NCBI RefSeq assembly: GCF_004005485.1
Contig: NZ_RZUL01000008.1
Coordinates: 1-63,021 of the forward strand
DNA length: 63,021 bases
Direction of reading: 5' to 3'
From: Sphingobium algorifonticola
Lineage (GTDB): Bacteria; Pseudomonadota; Alphaproteobacteria; Sphingomonadales; Sphingomonadaceae
In this document: positions 9,142-18,433 of the stretch, piece after piece
Layout: every line of letters starts with the position of its first letter
Position numbering within the stretch: the stretch's first letter is position 1
Translations under genes and position numbers: made by a program
Notes under the pieces: model-generated
Database searches by the model: none
The model's input: only the letters and a program-made list of their open reading frames with translations
What the model was told of the DNA's origin: nothing

Positions 9142-10464
9142 CTATCGGGAGGCACCGCTCCATTCGGCCGCTGCGCGCTCCTCATTGGCTTTATAAGCAA
9201 GGAGTGCGTCAAAGACGTCCATGCCCACGTCAGCGCCTTGCCCGCGACCCACGCGAAGCAACTGGACGCAGTACCAGCCGAGCAAGGCGAAGGACTCAAT
9301 TCGCTTGAATGTCGCTGGTTCTACGTCAGGGCCAAGCGCGTCGGACCGCATCGCCAGCTTGGTATCGAGCGCGGGCATTCGATCGATCTCGCCCTGAATC
9401 AGTTGACCAGCACTCTGCGGATCGATGCAAAGGGGACGCCCTATTCCGATCAGATCGCACTCCTTAGCGGCCAATGCCGCGTTGATTGCAGCAGCGCTCC
9501 GCATTCCGCCCGTGATCATGAGAGGATTGCTGAATAAGGGCCTGATATGACGGGCGTAATCGAGAAAATAAGCTTCGCGCGCAACGGTACTTGCCGCTGC
9601 GGCGCGTGGGCCGTCACTGCCGATCCCCACCATCTCCATCTGCTCGTAATTTCCGCCGGAGATTTCCAGCAGGTCAACGGCTTCATCATTCAGCCAACCT
9701 ACGACCCGAGCGGATTCACCTTCGTCGAAACCTCCGCGCTGAAAGTCAGCAGAGTTGAGCTTTACCGACACAGGGAAATCGGCGCCAACGGCGGCGCGAA
9801 CGGCCCTCACGGTCTCAATCAGGAGCCGCGCGCGATTTTCCAGCGATCCTCCCCATTGATCTTCGCGCTTGTTCGCGAGAGGACTTAGAAACTGGGAAAT
9901 CAAATAGCCGTGCGCGCCATGGATCTGCACGCCGGTGAAGCCAGCGGCTTGGCACAGCCGAGCCGACGAGGCGAAAAGGGAGATAACCCGTTTGATCTCG
10001 CTTTCAGGCATCTCGCGCGCTTCGCCGCACACAGCCTCTGCAACCGGAAGAGAAATACCGGAGGGCGCATAAGGGCGAGGATTGACAGAAGCGGGTGTCT
10101 GGCGACCGGTGTGATTGAGCTGGGCCCAAAATTGGTTGCCATGCTCCGTGCCAACAACCGCCAGCCTTTTCAAGGCCTCCATATCGGTCTGATCATCAAC
10201 CACTATGTTGCCGGGGCGCTCCAGATGGGCTCGGTCGATCTGGACATTGCCGGTCAGCATTAGTCCGAGACCATTTGAGGCCCACAACCGGTAGAGCGTA
10301 AGCAACTCGTTAGTTACGTTGTTCCGGGCGTCTGCCAGTCCTTCGGTCATGGCAGCCTTCACCAAGCGATTTAGCAAAACGGCACCGCAAGGCAACTTGA
10401 GGCTAGTGGTCAGGATGGGACTCCGTGCCGTAGGGGCGCTTGCGCTCTCCTGAACAGCCTTCAT
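9142..10464 (-). CDS. Old Yellow Enzyme-family NADH:flavin oxidoreductase
   Basis: This 440-residue FMN-binding TIM-barrel oxidoreductase carries the family blocks HGAHGYLISQFLSP, the NWGG-type loop (DQWGGSLENRARLL) and MITGGMRS, with a C-terminal extension past the barrel. Members reduce activated C=C bonds (enones) or act as 2,4-dienoyl-CoA-like reductases. It is co-directional with the BVMO gene and 45 bp from its start. In the pathway it could saturate an enone before oxygen insertion. A conserved 22-bp motif lies upstream of it at 10575-10596. Confidence 0.85.
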   Translation of the reverse strand: MKAVQESASAPTARSPILTTSLKLPCGAVLLNRLVKAAMTEGLADARNNVTNELLTLYRLWASNGLGLMLTGNVQIDRAHLERPGNIVVDDQTDMEALKRLAVVGTEHGNQFWAQLNHTGRQTPASVNPRPYAPSGISLPVAEAVCGEAREMPESEIKRVISLFASSARLCQAAGFTGVQIHGAHGYLISQFLSPLANKREDQWGGSLENRARLLIETVRAVRAAVGADFPVSVKLNSADFQRGGFDEGESARVVGWLNDEAVDLLEISGGNYEQMEMVGIGSDGPRAAAASTVAREAYFLDYARHIRPLFSNPLMITGGMRSAAAINAALAAKECDLIGIGRPLCIDPQSAGQLIQGEIDRMPALDTKLAMRSDALGPDVEPATFKRIESFALLGWYCVQLLRVGRGQGADVGMDVFDALLAYKANEERAAAEWSGASR

Positions 10465-10574
10465 GTGCTTCTCCTCTCTTTATATTTTGGTCCTAAACGC
10501 TTCGCGCCGCTGCCCTATCGAAGCCTAAGATTGCATCCTTGAAGGTTGGGAAGAACTAGTAAAACGGACTGACT

Positions 10575-10596
10575 GCCATATGGGCAGGCTATGACC
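10575..10596 (+). promoter_or_regulatory. Conserved motif, copy 1 (CCATATGG...AGGCTATGAC)
   Basis: The 22 bp here match positions 11992-12013 at 18 of 22 bases: a CCATATGG core followed by AGGCTATGAC. It lies about 110 bp upstream of the OYE gene at 10464 and in the gap after the second OYE gene. The other copy lies between the two divergent runs. The shared location in front of catabolic genes suggests a common operator or activator site. This is inference from two copies. Confidence 0.4.
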
Positions 10597-10616
10597 CTCT
10601 AGTTGAGGTGACCGTC

Positions 10617-11723
10617 TTACCGCCACGTCGGATAATCGGTGTAGCCAGTTTCATCACCGACATAGGCATAGTCGAAGTTCGGCGTTGCCAGCGGGAGTTC
10701 ATCCGCAAATCGCCGAACCAGATCGGGATTTGCTATGTACGGACGACCAAAAGAGATGGCGTCCGCCTGCTTTCCATCGATGAAAGCGGCGGCGGTATCT
10801 CCATCGAAGCTCCCGTTCTGAATGACGGCGCCGTCATAGCTTGCACGCAACCGCTCCATCACGGGGTTTGCCGGCTTCTCCATAAAGCCAGAGGCGATCG
10901 GTTCGATCAGATGGACATAGGCAAGCCCAAACGTCGAGCATAGTTCGCCGATCGCCTGCGCAAGAGTGCCCGGGTCTTCATCGCCCATGCCCTTACGCTC
11001 GCTTGTCGGGCTGATCCGAAGTCCAACCCGCCCTGGTTCGATCACTTCAGTCACCGCCGCAACGATTTCCGAGAGCAATCTCAGCCTGTTTCCCAGCGGT
11101 CCGCCGTAATTGTCAGTGCGATGATTCGTTTTCGACTGGAGAAATTGGTCGATGATGTAGCCGTTGGCCCCATGTATCTCCACGCCATCAAAGCCAGCGC
11201 TCAATGCGTTCGCTGCCGCCCGGCCGTAAGCGCTAACAACCTTGTCGATATCATCCTGCGTCATCTCGCGGGGCACGACATAGGGTTTCATTGGCAGAAA
11301 CAGACTGTCATCGCCGGCTGGGCGCGGCGCAAATGTCTCGCCCTCCCCAGCGATGGGCGATGGACCCATTGGGAGGCGTCCATCAAGATAGTCGGGAAGA
11401 ACCAACCGCCCCATATGCCAGAGTTGCGCCAAAATCTGGCCGCCCGACTGATGGACCGCGTCAGTGACCACCCGCCACCCCGTCACCATGTCCTCGTTCC
11501 ATATCCCCGGTGCACGATACCATCCCATCCCCTGAGGATCGACGGCAGTCGCCTCGGATATGATCAGCCCGCAGTCGGCTCGCTGAGCATAGTACTCAGC
11601 CATCATTGCAGTAGGTACATGGTTGACGTCAGCGCGCGCGCGCGTCAGCGGTGCCATCACGATCCGGTTAGACAATCTTAATGCACCAAGCTCGACCGGC
11701 GTAAACAGGCTGGATCGGGACAT
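10617..11723 (-). CDS. Alkene reductase, Old Yellow Enzyme family (NemA-like)
   Basis: This 368-residue FMN-dependent ene-reductase resembles N-ethylmaleimide/2-cyclohexenone reductases. It begins SLFTPVELGALRLSNRIVMAPLTRARA and carries HGANGYIIDQFLQ, TDNYGGPLGNR and a late SFGRPYIANPDL block. The ATG at 11723 is chosen because GAGGAGAG lies upstream; the frame continues to 11798 without a ribosome-binding site. It is first in the leftward catabolic run and divergent from the second BVMO. Reduction of the C=C bond of an unsaturated cyclic ketone is the likely chemistry. Confidence 0.9.
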   Translation of the reverse strand: MSRSSLFTPVELGALRLSNRIVMAPLTRARADVNHVPTAMMAEYYAQRADCGLIISEATAVDPQGMGWYRAPGIWNEDMVTGWRVVTDAVHQSGGQILAQLWHMGRLVLPDYLDGRLPMGPSPIAGEGETFAPRPAGDDSLFLPMKPYVVPREMTQDDIDKVVSAYGRAAANALSAGFDGVEIHGANGYIIDQFLQSKTNHRTDNYGGPLGNRLRLLSEIVAAVTEVIEPGRVGLRISPTSERKGMGDEDPGTLAQAIGELCSTFGLAYVHLIEPIASGFMEKPANPVMERLRASYDGAVIQNGSFDGDTAAAFIDGKQADAISFGRPYIANPDLVRRFADELPLATPNFDYAYVGDETGYTDYPTWR

Positions 11724-12150
11724 GCAACTCTCCTCATCAGGACGTTCTCTGCTGATGTGACTACCAGCACGTAGGTCATGCCTCGCAACCGCAGTCACGG
11801 CAGCTTGGTGTCAAAGCGCCGCATTTCGGAAGCAACGCTACTACGTGACTCAAAGGTCGTATCAGCCTTCAGACTTCGGATAGTCATGTGGCACATCGCG
11901 CCGATAAATTGGTCCAACTTCTCATTATGACAGCCATAGCAAAGCGGCGATGCTCCCAATTCTTCAGACCGATATCAGCGTCGGCAGGCTTACCATATGG
12001 CGAGGCTATGACTGGCAGTCGGAATTCCTAGTTTGTGCGTGTCCTGCGCAATGCGAAACAGCGCAGGTAATCGCGGATCGATAAACATTGGTCGCGAACA
12101 ATCTCGCATCCGTCGGGAACGACAATGCTAACGTTGTGGAGAGATTTCTG
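11724..12150. other. Divergent intergenic region between the two catabolic runs
   Basis: About 427 bp separate the OYE gene (leftward) from the second BVMO gene (rightward). No gene is supported here. It holds copy 2 of the CCATATGG...AGGCTATGAC motif (11992-12013) and is the natural place for two promoters, but I cannot assign -35/-10 boxes with confidence. Confidence 0.5.
11992..12013 (+). promoter_or_regulatory. Conserved motif, copy 2 (CCATATGG...AGGCTATGAC)
   Basis: This is the second copy of the motif at 10575-10596, about 140 bp upstream of the BVMO start at 12151. The CCATATGG part is self-complementary, which would suit a dimeric regulator. No regulator gene sits next to it. Confidence 0.4.
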
Positions 12151-13806
12151 ATGCCGGCAGACACCGCTATGCTGTCGCAAGGGCGAGCACCTGATTTTGA
12201 CGTCATCGTCATCGGGGCAGGCTTTGCGGGTGTTTATCTTCTTCACCGGCTTCGTACCGATGGATATCGCGTTCGCGTTATCGAGGCGGGCAGCAACGTC
12301 GGCGGCGTCTGGTACTGGAATACCTATCCTGGTGCTCGGTGCGACGTCGAAAGTCTTCAATATTCCTATTCGTTCGATGAAAATATCGATCGGGAATGGC
12401 AATGGTCCGAACGCTACGCCACTCAACCTGAAATACAGTCCTACATCGAGTTCGTCGCTGAACGATTTGATCTCAAGCGGGACATTCTGTTCAACACAAG
12501 GGTCGAGAGCGCCGCGTTCGATTCCGCGCAAAACCTCTGGACTCTTCAGACCGGCAATGACCAGTCTGATGATTCACAATCGGTCACCGCACGCTGGGTT
12601 GTCATGGCAACCGGTGCACTGTCGTCTTCGAAGATGCCCGAAATCGATGGCAAGGATGATTTTGCCGGGACCACATTCCATACCGGGCATTGGCCCAGGG
12701 AAGGCGTCGATCTGGCGGGAAAGACCGTTGCGGTGATCGGAACAGGGTCGTCAGGCATTCAGGCAATCCCCGAGATTGCCAAGCAGGCAGCTAAACTGCT
12801 CGTGTTTCAGCGCACACCACATTTTTCGGTGCCCGCCCAAAATGGCCCAATCCCGCAGGAATGGCGGGAGCAGTGGGACCGCGACAGGCAGGCACTGCGA
12901 ACCGAAATTCTTTCGACGCGATCGGGCGTACTTTACGACTATGGCCAGACCTCTGCGCTGTCCGTCTCGGACGATGAGCGACAGCGGGAATATGAAGAGC
13001 GCTGGGCAAAGGGCGGCACAAACTTTCTTTACGCCTATAACGACATCCTGCGTGACGAAGATGCCAATTCCACCGCCGCAGACTTTGTTCGCCAAAAAAT
13101 CCGCGAAATCGTTAAGGATCCCGTGACCGCCGACCGGCTGACACCCATCGGCTATCCAATCGGCGCAAAACGGATATGTGTCGATACGGATTTCTACGCG
13201 ACTTTCAACCGTCCCAATGTGACGCTCGTCAGTGTCCTGGAAACCCCGATCGAACGCATAAACGAGACCGGCATCAAGACGAGCGATCGCCAATATGACG
13301 TTGACGTCCTTATCTTCGCAACCGGCTATGACGCTTTGACCGGATCACTGACCCGGATCGATATCCGTGGATCAGATGGGCGCAGCCTAAAAGAAGCCTG
13401 GTCGGCTGGCCCCTATACGAATCTCGGCCTGATGACAGCAAACTTCCCCAATATGTTCATTGTCACCGGACCTGGCAGCCCTTCGGTTCTGAGCAATATG
13501 GTCGTGTCGATCGAGCATGACGCAAATTGGATTGGCGACACGCTCAATCATCTGCGCCAGATCGGCGCGACCCGTATCGAAGCGACCGAGGCATCGCAGC
13601 AGGCCTGGATGGACCATGTCCGCGAGTTGGCGGAAGCGACCCTCTATTACAAGGGCAATAGTTGGTATCTGGGTGCCAACGTGCCGGGCAAGCCGCGCGT
13701 GTTCATGCCGTATCTGGGCGGCGTCGACGTCTACCAAGCAAAGTGCGCTGAAGTCGCGCGCAACGGATACCCTGGCTTTATCATCGACGGGGGCCGCGTT
13801 GCCTGA
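12151..13806 (+). CDS. Baeyer-Villiger-type flavin monooxygenase
   Basis: This 551-residue FAD/NADPH monooxygenase has a canonical BVMO fingerprint, FAGTTFHTGHWP, between the two Rossmann motifs (VIVIGAGFAGVYLL and VAVIGTGSSGIQ). It also carries GGVWYWNTYPGARCDVES after the FAD motif. The family inserts one oxygen atom next to a ketone carbonyl to give an ester or lactone, using NADPH and O2. The ATG at 12151 follows GGAGAG at good spacing; a longer frame to 12088 has none. Its stop overlaps the start of the esterase gene, so the two are probably translationally coupled. It parallels the leftward BVMO/esterase pair but keeps the fingerprint His that the other lacks. Confidence 0.9.
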   Translation: MPADTAMLSQGRAPDFDVIVIGAGFAGVYLLHRLRTDGYRVRVIEAGSNVGGVWYWNTYPGARCDVESLQYSYSFDENIDREWQWSERYATQPEIQSYIEFVAERFDLKRDILFNTRVESAAFDSAQNLWTLQTGNDQSDDSQSVTARWVVMATGALSSSKMPEIDGKDDFAGTTFHTGHWPREGVDLAGKTVAVIGTGSSGIQAIPEIAKQAAKLLVFQRTPHFSVPAQNGPIPQEWREQWDRDRQALRTEILSTRSGVLYDYGQTSALSVSDDERQREYEERWAKGGTNFLYAYNDILRDEDANSTAADFVRQKIREIVKDPVTADRLTPIGYPIGAKRICVDTDFYATFNRPNVTLVSVLETPIERINETGIKTSDRQYDVDVLIFATGYDALTGSLTRIDIRGSDGRSLKEAWSAGPYTNLGLMTANFPNMFIVTGPGSPSVLSNMVVSIEHDANWIGDTLNHLRQIGATRIEATEASQQAWMDHVRELAEATLYYKGNSWYLGANVPGKPRVFMPYLGGVDVYQAKCAEVARNGYPGFIIDGGRVA

Positions 13807-14764
13807 AACCACAGACGACGAGATTGCGCCGGGGCTGCATGCAGCACTGAGCGCAATTCCGGACTTCGACGCTCTGGATGCGACGACGCTTGGCAGCTTC
13901 CGGGCTGCCTTGAGAGGCGGACCAGTCGATTTGAACGGCGACAAAGATGTTTCCGTTGAGCTGACGGTCGCACTGGGTCGGGACGGGCACCGCGTACCCT
14001 GCATCCTGCACCGCCCACGTGCTGTCACCGCCAGCGCCCCGGTCATCCTCAACATTCATGGCGGCGGCTATGTCGTAGGCGATGCCGCGCGCGAGGCACC
14101 GGCGATGAGCGCGCTGGCAACTGCGACGGGTTGCGCCATATTGTCGGTTGATTATCGTCTGGCACCCGATACGCCGTTCCCAGGCGCTCTGGACGATTGT
14201 ACCGCTGCCCTTCACTGGCTGATTGACGAGGCAGACAAGCTGCGCATCGACCGCAATCGGATCGCGATCCGTGGGGTTAGCGCAGGCGGTGGCCTTGCAG
14301 CCGGGTTGATGTTGCGCTGCCTGCCTACCCTCGATGTTTCGCCATGCCTGCTCATGCTCATCTATCCCATGCTTGACCATCGTGCATCGCCGCCGGATCG
14401 CATGGGACAGCATGTCTGGACGCGGCGTGCCAACCAATTTGGGTGGCAATCATATCTAGGCAGCAACCTCGAACATGCGCCGTCACCGGAAGCGTCCCCT
14501 GCCCTTGCGGAAGATTTGACCGGCTTCCCGCCGACCTTCCTGGCTGTCGGCGACATCGATCTTTTCCTGGATGAGAATTTGAGTTTCGCCTCCCGCCTCG
14601 CCCGATCACAGGTCGGTTTGGAAATGCATGTGTATCGCGGTGGCTATCATGGCTTCAACCTGGTCCCGGATGCCCCGATATCCGAAGCTTTCGCCCGCGA
14701 TTGCATGGCTGCCATCGTCCGCGCGTTTGGTCAGGCAGCGCCCTCTCCCTCGTCGCAGGAATAA
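13799..14764 (+). CDS. Alpha/beta hydrolase, HSL-family esterase
   Basis: This 321-residue HSL-type hydrolase has the oxyanion motif HGGGYVVGD, the nucleophile elbow GVSAGGG, an acid in GDIDLFLDEN and the catalytic His in GGYHGFN. The open frame extends far into the BVMO gene, but that part is out-of-frame BVMO sequence. A TTG at 13799, eight bases before the BVMO stop and after a G-rich stretch, is the most plausible start. It follows the BVMO as the leftward esterase does, consistent with cleavage of the ester or lactone product. Confidence 0.85.
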   Translation: MPETTDDEIAPGLHAALSAIPDFDALDATTLGSFRAALRGGPVDLNGDKDVSVELTVALGRDGHRVPCILHRPRAVTASAPVILNIHGGGYVVGDAAREAPAMSALATATGCAILSVDYRLAPDTPFPGALDDCTAALHWLIDEADKLRIDRNRIAIRGVSAGGGLAAGLMLRCLPTLDVSPCLLMLIYPMLDHRASPPDRMGQHVWTRRANQFGWQSYLGSNLEHAPSPEASPALAEDLTGFPPTFLAVGDIDLFLDENLSFASRLARSQVGLEMHVYRGGYHGFNLVPDAPISEAFARDCMAAIVRAFGQAAPSPSSQE

Positions 14765-14768
14765 TATC

Positions 14769-16019
14769 GTGAAACCCGTGCAATGCAGCGACAGCGCCGG
14801 GCTCGCCGGCTTTCTCCCCGCTTCGGAAGGCCTCACATTATTGTCGGCTTGTTCGGCAGATTCGCAAGTGCTCGACGAGGTGATCGTCGCAGCTCATACC
14901 GCTGTCGCTCACACGCAATTTTCTGGCATATTCGTGCCTGGCTATAATCGTTGCGACTGGCTGGCAAATCCCCACAGCCAAGCACTTACCTTTTTCATGA
15001 CGCCAGAATTTCGTGCTCTCGCCCCGAATCGGCTGGATTTCCGGCCGTTGCGCTATGCCGATATCCTGTCGCTTTTGCGTCGATCGCGGCCTCAAGCCCT
15101 TATGTGCATGGTTTCGCCGCCAAATGCCGATGGATTATGCAGTTTCGGTACGACGGTAGATTTCATCGCTGACCTGTGGCGATCGGTTCCGATCAGGATC
15201 GCGCACATCAATCCGCTGATGCCCTCGACCGCGGGCGATACCGGCATTCCGTTTTCGGAACTGACTGCGTGGCATTCGCGCGCCCAGCCGCTCCTCACGC
15301 AAGAGGAAGGTGCGCCCGACTCCGTTGCGACGTCAATTGCGAACCACATCACGCCATTCGTCCGTGACGGCGCCACCCTGCAAACTGGTCTCGGGAAGAT
15401 TCCCGGTGCCGTATTGCGCAGCCTGTCGTCCCACCGCAATTTGAGGATCCATTCCGGCTTGATCGGCGATGCTGTGCTTGATCTTCTGGAGGCTGGCGCG
15501 CTAGCCGATCATGCGCCGATCATCGCAGGCGTCGCAATCGGTAGCCAGCGGCTCTATGACGCAGTCGATCGCCCGGCATTCGCCTTTCATCCCGTTTCCT
15601 TCACGCACGCTTTGCCGTCGATCGCCGCGACCCATGATCCGGTAGCGATCAATTCCGCGATCGAGGTCGATCTGTTCGGGCAGGCCTATGCCGAACTAAC
15701 CCCGAAGGGCTTGATGTCCGGCCCAGGCGGAGCGGTCGATTTTGCTCAGGGCGTTCGCGCCGCGAACGGGCTTCGCATCGTTGCTCTCCCGTCCACCGCA
15801 GGCGCCGGGTCCATCAGTCGCATCGTTCCAGCCTGCGCCGGCGCTGGCCCGGTATCACTGGGTCGTGCAGATATCGACGTCATCGCAACCGAGTTTGGGG
15901 CAGCTGACCTTCGGGATCTTGATTATGCCGGGCGCGCGCGCGCCTTGCTAACCGTCGCGCACCCCAATCATCGCGAAGCTCTGGAACGAAGCTGGGCTGA
16001 CTTGGAACGTCGCCTCTGA
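14769..16019 (+). CDS. Acetyl-CoA hydrolase/CoA-transferase family protein
   Basis: This 416-residue protein belongs to the acetyl-CoA hydrolase/4-hydroxybutyrate CoA-transferase family. The catalytic Glu sits in INSAIEVDLFGQ and a glycine-rich block GLGKIPGAVLRSL precedes it. Members move CoA between acyl groups through a glutamyl-CoA intermediate. The start is a GTG at 14769 after AGGA, four bases past the esterase stop. Downstream of BVMO and esterase it could activate the released hydroxy acid or acetate. Acceptor and donor are unknown. Confidence 0.82.
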   Translation: MKPVQCSDSAGLAGFLPASEGLTLLSACSADSQVLDEVIVAAHTAVAHTQFSGIFVPGYNRCDWLANPHSQALTFFMTPEFRALAPNRLDFRPLRYADILSLLRRSRPQALMCMVSPPNADGLCSFGTTVDFIADLWRSVPIRIAHINPLMPSTAGDTGIPFSELTAWHSRAQPLLTQEEGAPDSVATSIANHITPFVRDGATLQTGLGKIPGAVLRSLSSHRNLRIHSGLIGDAVLDLLEAGALADHAPIIAGVAIGSQRLYDAVDRPAFAFHPVSFTHALPSIAATHDPVAINSAIEVDLFGQAYAELTPKGLMSGPGGAVDFAQGVRAANGLRIVALPSTAGAGSISRIVPACAGAGPVSLGRADIDVIATEFGAADLRDLDYAGRARALLTVAHPNHREALERSWADLERRL

Positions 16020-16102
16020 GCGTGAGGGTCATTGCCGAAGCCAGGGCAGAGTAGCCAGTTCGGGCTGCGATACGATACAAATGATTGTACATGGGAGCAT
16101 AT

Positions 16103-18034
16103 GTGTCAAACCTCCGTTCGGTTCCATCAGAATGGGCTAGCCGCGCTTATGTCGACGCTGCGGGCCATGCCGAGAAGTATCGCCGGTCGGTTGCCGAGCC
16201 CGAGGCTTTTTGGCGTGAGGAGAGCGCATGCGTAGACTGGATCAAGCCGTGGACAAAGTTGTCGGACAGCAGTTTCGAAGAAACGGACTTCGGCATCCAA
16301 TGGTTCGCTGATGGTACTCTCAACGTATCGGCTAATTGCCTCGACCGGCACCTAACCGAGCGCGGCGACACAATCGCGATTATTTGGGAAGGCGACGATC
16401 CGTCTCAGCAGCGCACGCTCACCTACCGCGACCTCCATCAGGAGGTCTGCCGCTTTGCCAATGCCCTGAAGATGTTGGGCACGACAAAGGGCGACCGCGT
16501 GACTATCTATATGCCAATGATCCCCGAGGCAGCAGTAGCCATGCTCGCCTGCTCAAGGATCGGCGCGATCCATTCGGTCGTCTTCGGTGGATTCTCTCCT
16601 GAAGCGCTGGCCGGCCGCATCCAGGACTGCGACAGCAAACTCGTAGTAACTGCCGATGCCGGCATGCGTGGCGGCAAGCAGGTTCCGCTGAAAGCCAATG
16701 TCGATCAAGCGTTGAAGCACTGTCCTTCGGTCGCCGCTGTGCTGACGGTACGCCACGTCGGCATCGACTTACCTATGGCCGAGGGCCGCGACCATTGGTG
16801 GCACAACTTGCGCGAGCGCGCATTGCCAGAGTGCACACCTGAAGAGATGGCGGCTGAGGATCCACTATTTATCCTCTACACCTCGGGTTCGACCGGCAAA
16901 CCCAAGGGCGTGCTGCACACCACCGGCGGTTACCTCGTCTGGGCGGCGATGACGCACCACTACGTGTTTGATTACCGGCCCGGCGAAGTCTATTGGTGCG
17001 CAGCCGACATCGGTTGGATTACTGGCCACTCCTACGTCGTCTACGGCCCGCTTGCCAACGGCGCGACACAGGTAATGTTCGAGGGCGTGCCCAGTTACCC
17101 CGATCACAGCCGCTTCTGGCAGATTGTCGATCGCCATCAGGTCAACATCTTCTACGGTGCACCCACGGCGTTGCGCGCGTTGATGCGTGAGGGTGACGAG
17201 TGGGTGCAGAAGACCTCGCGCTCGTCGCTTCGCTTGCTTGGTTCGGTCGGTGAGCCGATCAATCCGGAAGCCTGGGAATGGTACTGGCGCGTAGTGGGCG
17301 AAGAACGCTGCCCGATCGTTGACACCTGGTGGCAGACCGAGACCGGCGCAGCAATGATTACCGGCATGCCCGGCGCTGTTGCGATGAAACCGGGTTCTGC
17401 ATCCCTGCCGATGTTCGGCGTCGTTCCGCAGCTGGTTGACGGCGATGGAAAGGTGTTGGATGATACAGCCGAGGGCAATCTCTGCATCACGCAGAGTTGG
17501 CCTGGTCAGATGCGCACGGTCTGGGGCGATCACAAGCGCTTCTTCCAGACCTACTTCACCACCTATCCGGGCAAATATTTCACTGGCGACGGCTGCCGGC
17601 GAGACGAGGACGGCTATTACTGGATCACCGGTCGGGTCGATGATGTGATCAACGTCTCGGGCCACCGCATGGGTACCGCAGAGGTTGAAAGCGCGCTTGT
17701 TGCCCACGCCAAGGTGGCCGAGGCAGCGGTCGTCGGTATGCCGCACGAGATAAAAGGGCAAGGCATCTACGCCTATGTAACTCTTAATGCTGGCGAAGCC
17801 GCTAGCGATAAGGTCCGCCAAGAACTTGTCCATTGGGTCCGCCACGAGATCGGCCCGATCGCTACGCCCGATGTGATCCATTTCGCCCCGGCACTGCCCA
17901 AGACCAGATCGGGCAAGATCATGCGTCGCATCCTGCGCAAAATCGCCGAGGGCGATACCTCGAACCTCGGCGATATCTCAACTCTGGCCGATCCCTTAGT
18001 GGTGGATGGGCTCATCGCAACGAAAGGTGATTGA
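16103..18034 (+). CDS. acsA: Acetyl-coenzyme A synthetase
   Basis: This AMP-forming acyl-CoA synthetase of about 643 residues has the Acs hallmarks: [55 protein letters not shown] and the C-terminal acetylation motif [13 protein letters not shown]. It converts acetate, CoA and ATP to acetyl-CoA. The GTG at 16103 is preferred because GGGAG lies five bases upstream and the product then begins [16 protein letters not shown] as is typical; ATG at 16091 and TTG at 16085 are alternatives. In this operon it may capture acetate released by a BVMO/esterase step. Confidence 0.92.
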   Translation: MSNLRSVPSEWASRAYVDAAGHAEKYRRSVAEPEAFWREESACVDWIKPWTKLSDSSFEETDFGIQWFADGTLNVSANCLDRHLTERGDTIAIIWEGDDPSQQRTLTYRDLHQEVCRFANALKMLGTTKGDRVTIYMPMIPEAAVAMLACSRIGAIHSVVFGGFSPEALAGRIQDCDSKLVVTADAGMRGGKQVPLKANVDQALKHCPSVAAVLTVRHVGIDLPMAEGRDHWWHNLRERALPECTPEEMAAEDPLFILYTSGSTGKPKGVLHTTGGYLVWAAMTHHYVFDYRPGEVYWCAADIGWITGHSYVVYGPLANGATQVMFEGVPSYPDHSRFWQIVDRHQVNIFYGAPTALRALMREGDEWVQKTSRSSLRLLGSVGEPINPEAWEWYWRVVGEERCPIVDTWWQTETGAAMITGMPGAVAMKPGSASLPMFGVVPQLVDGDGKVLDDTAEGNLCITQSWPGQMRTVWGDHKRFFQTYFTTYPGKYFTGDGCRRDEDGYYWITGRVDDVINVSGHRMGTAEVESALVAHAKVAEAAVVGMPHEIKGQGIYAYVTLNAGEAASDKVRQELVHWVRHEIGPIATPDVIHFAPALPKTRSGKIMRRILRKIAEGDTSNLGDISTLADPLVVDGLIATKGD

Positions 18035-18433
18035 TGGGCATTGCGCATTTGCATCCTAGCGGGTGACTGCACTGACCTGTTAAAGTTGCTTAGGCCAGCC
18101 GCACTCGGCGGCAGCGTGGCCGTGCCAACTGGCGCGTCGCAAGTTAACAACCTCGCTTGCGGTTCCGCGCTTGAGTTGTCCTGAATTGTCGATCAGGCGA
18201 TCGGGGGTCGCTCGATGCCATTGCAGCCTCGGCTGGAAGCGCCCCTTGGGCGCAAGGATTAAGACATAAATATCTGTAAATCATATTTATTTTTATTGCC
18301 CGACGTAAACACGAGAGCCGCTCGGCAATCGCCAGGCTAACGTCATACGCTAGGCATATGGCCCGCAGACAAAGTCGATATTGGCAATTCTGCGCCACTC
18401 CCGCGATGCCAGGAGCCAACAATAAATGCGGGG
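18035..18433. other. Non-coding gap before the MFS gene
   Basis: About 400 bp without a supported gene. The middle (about 18260-18300) is AT-rich and may contain a promoter for the MFS/TonB-receptor genes. No terminator-like hairpin with a T-run or mobile-element end was recognised. Confidence 0.4.
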
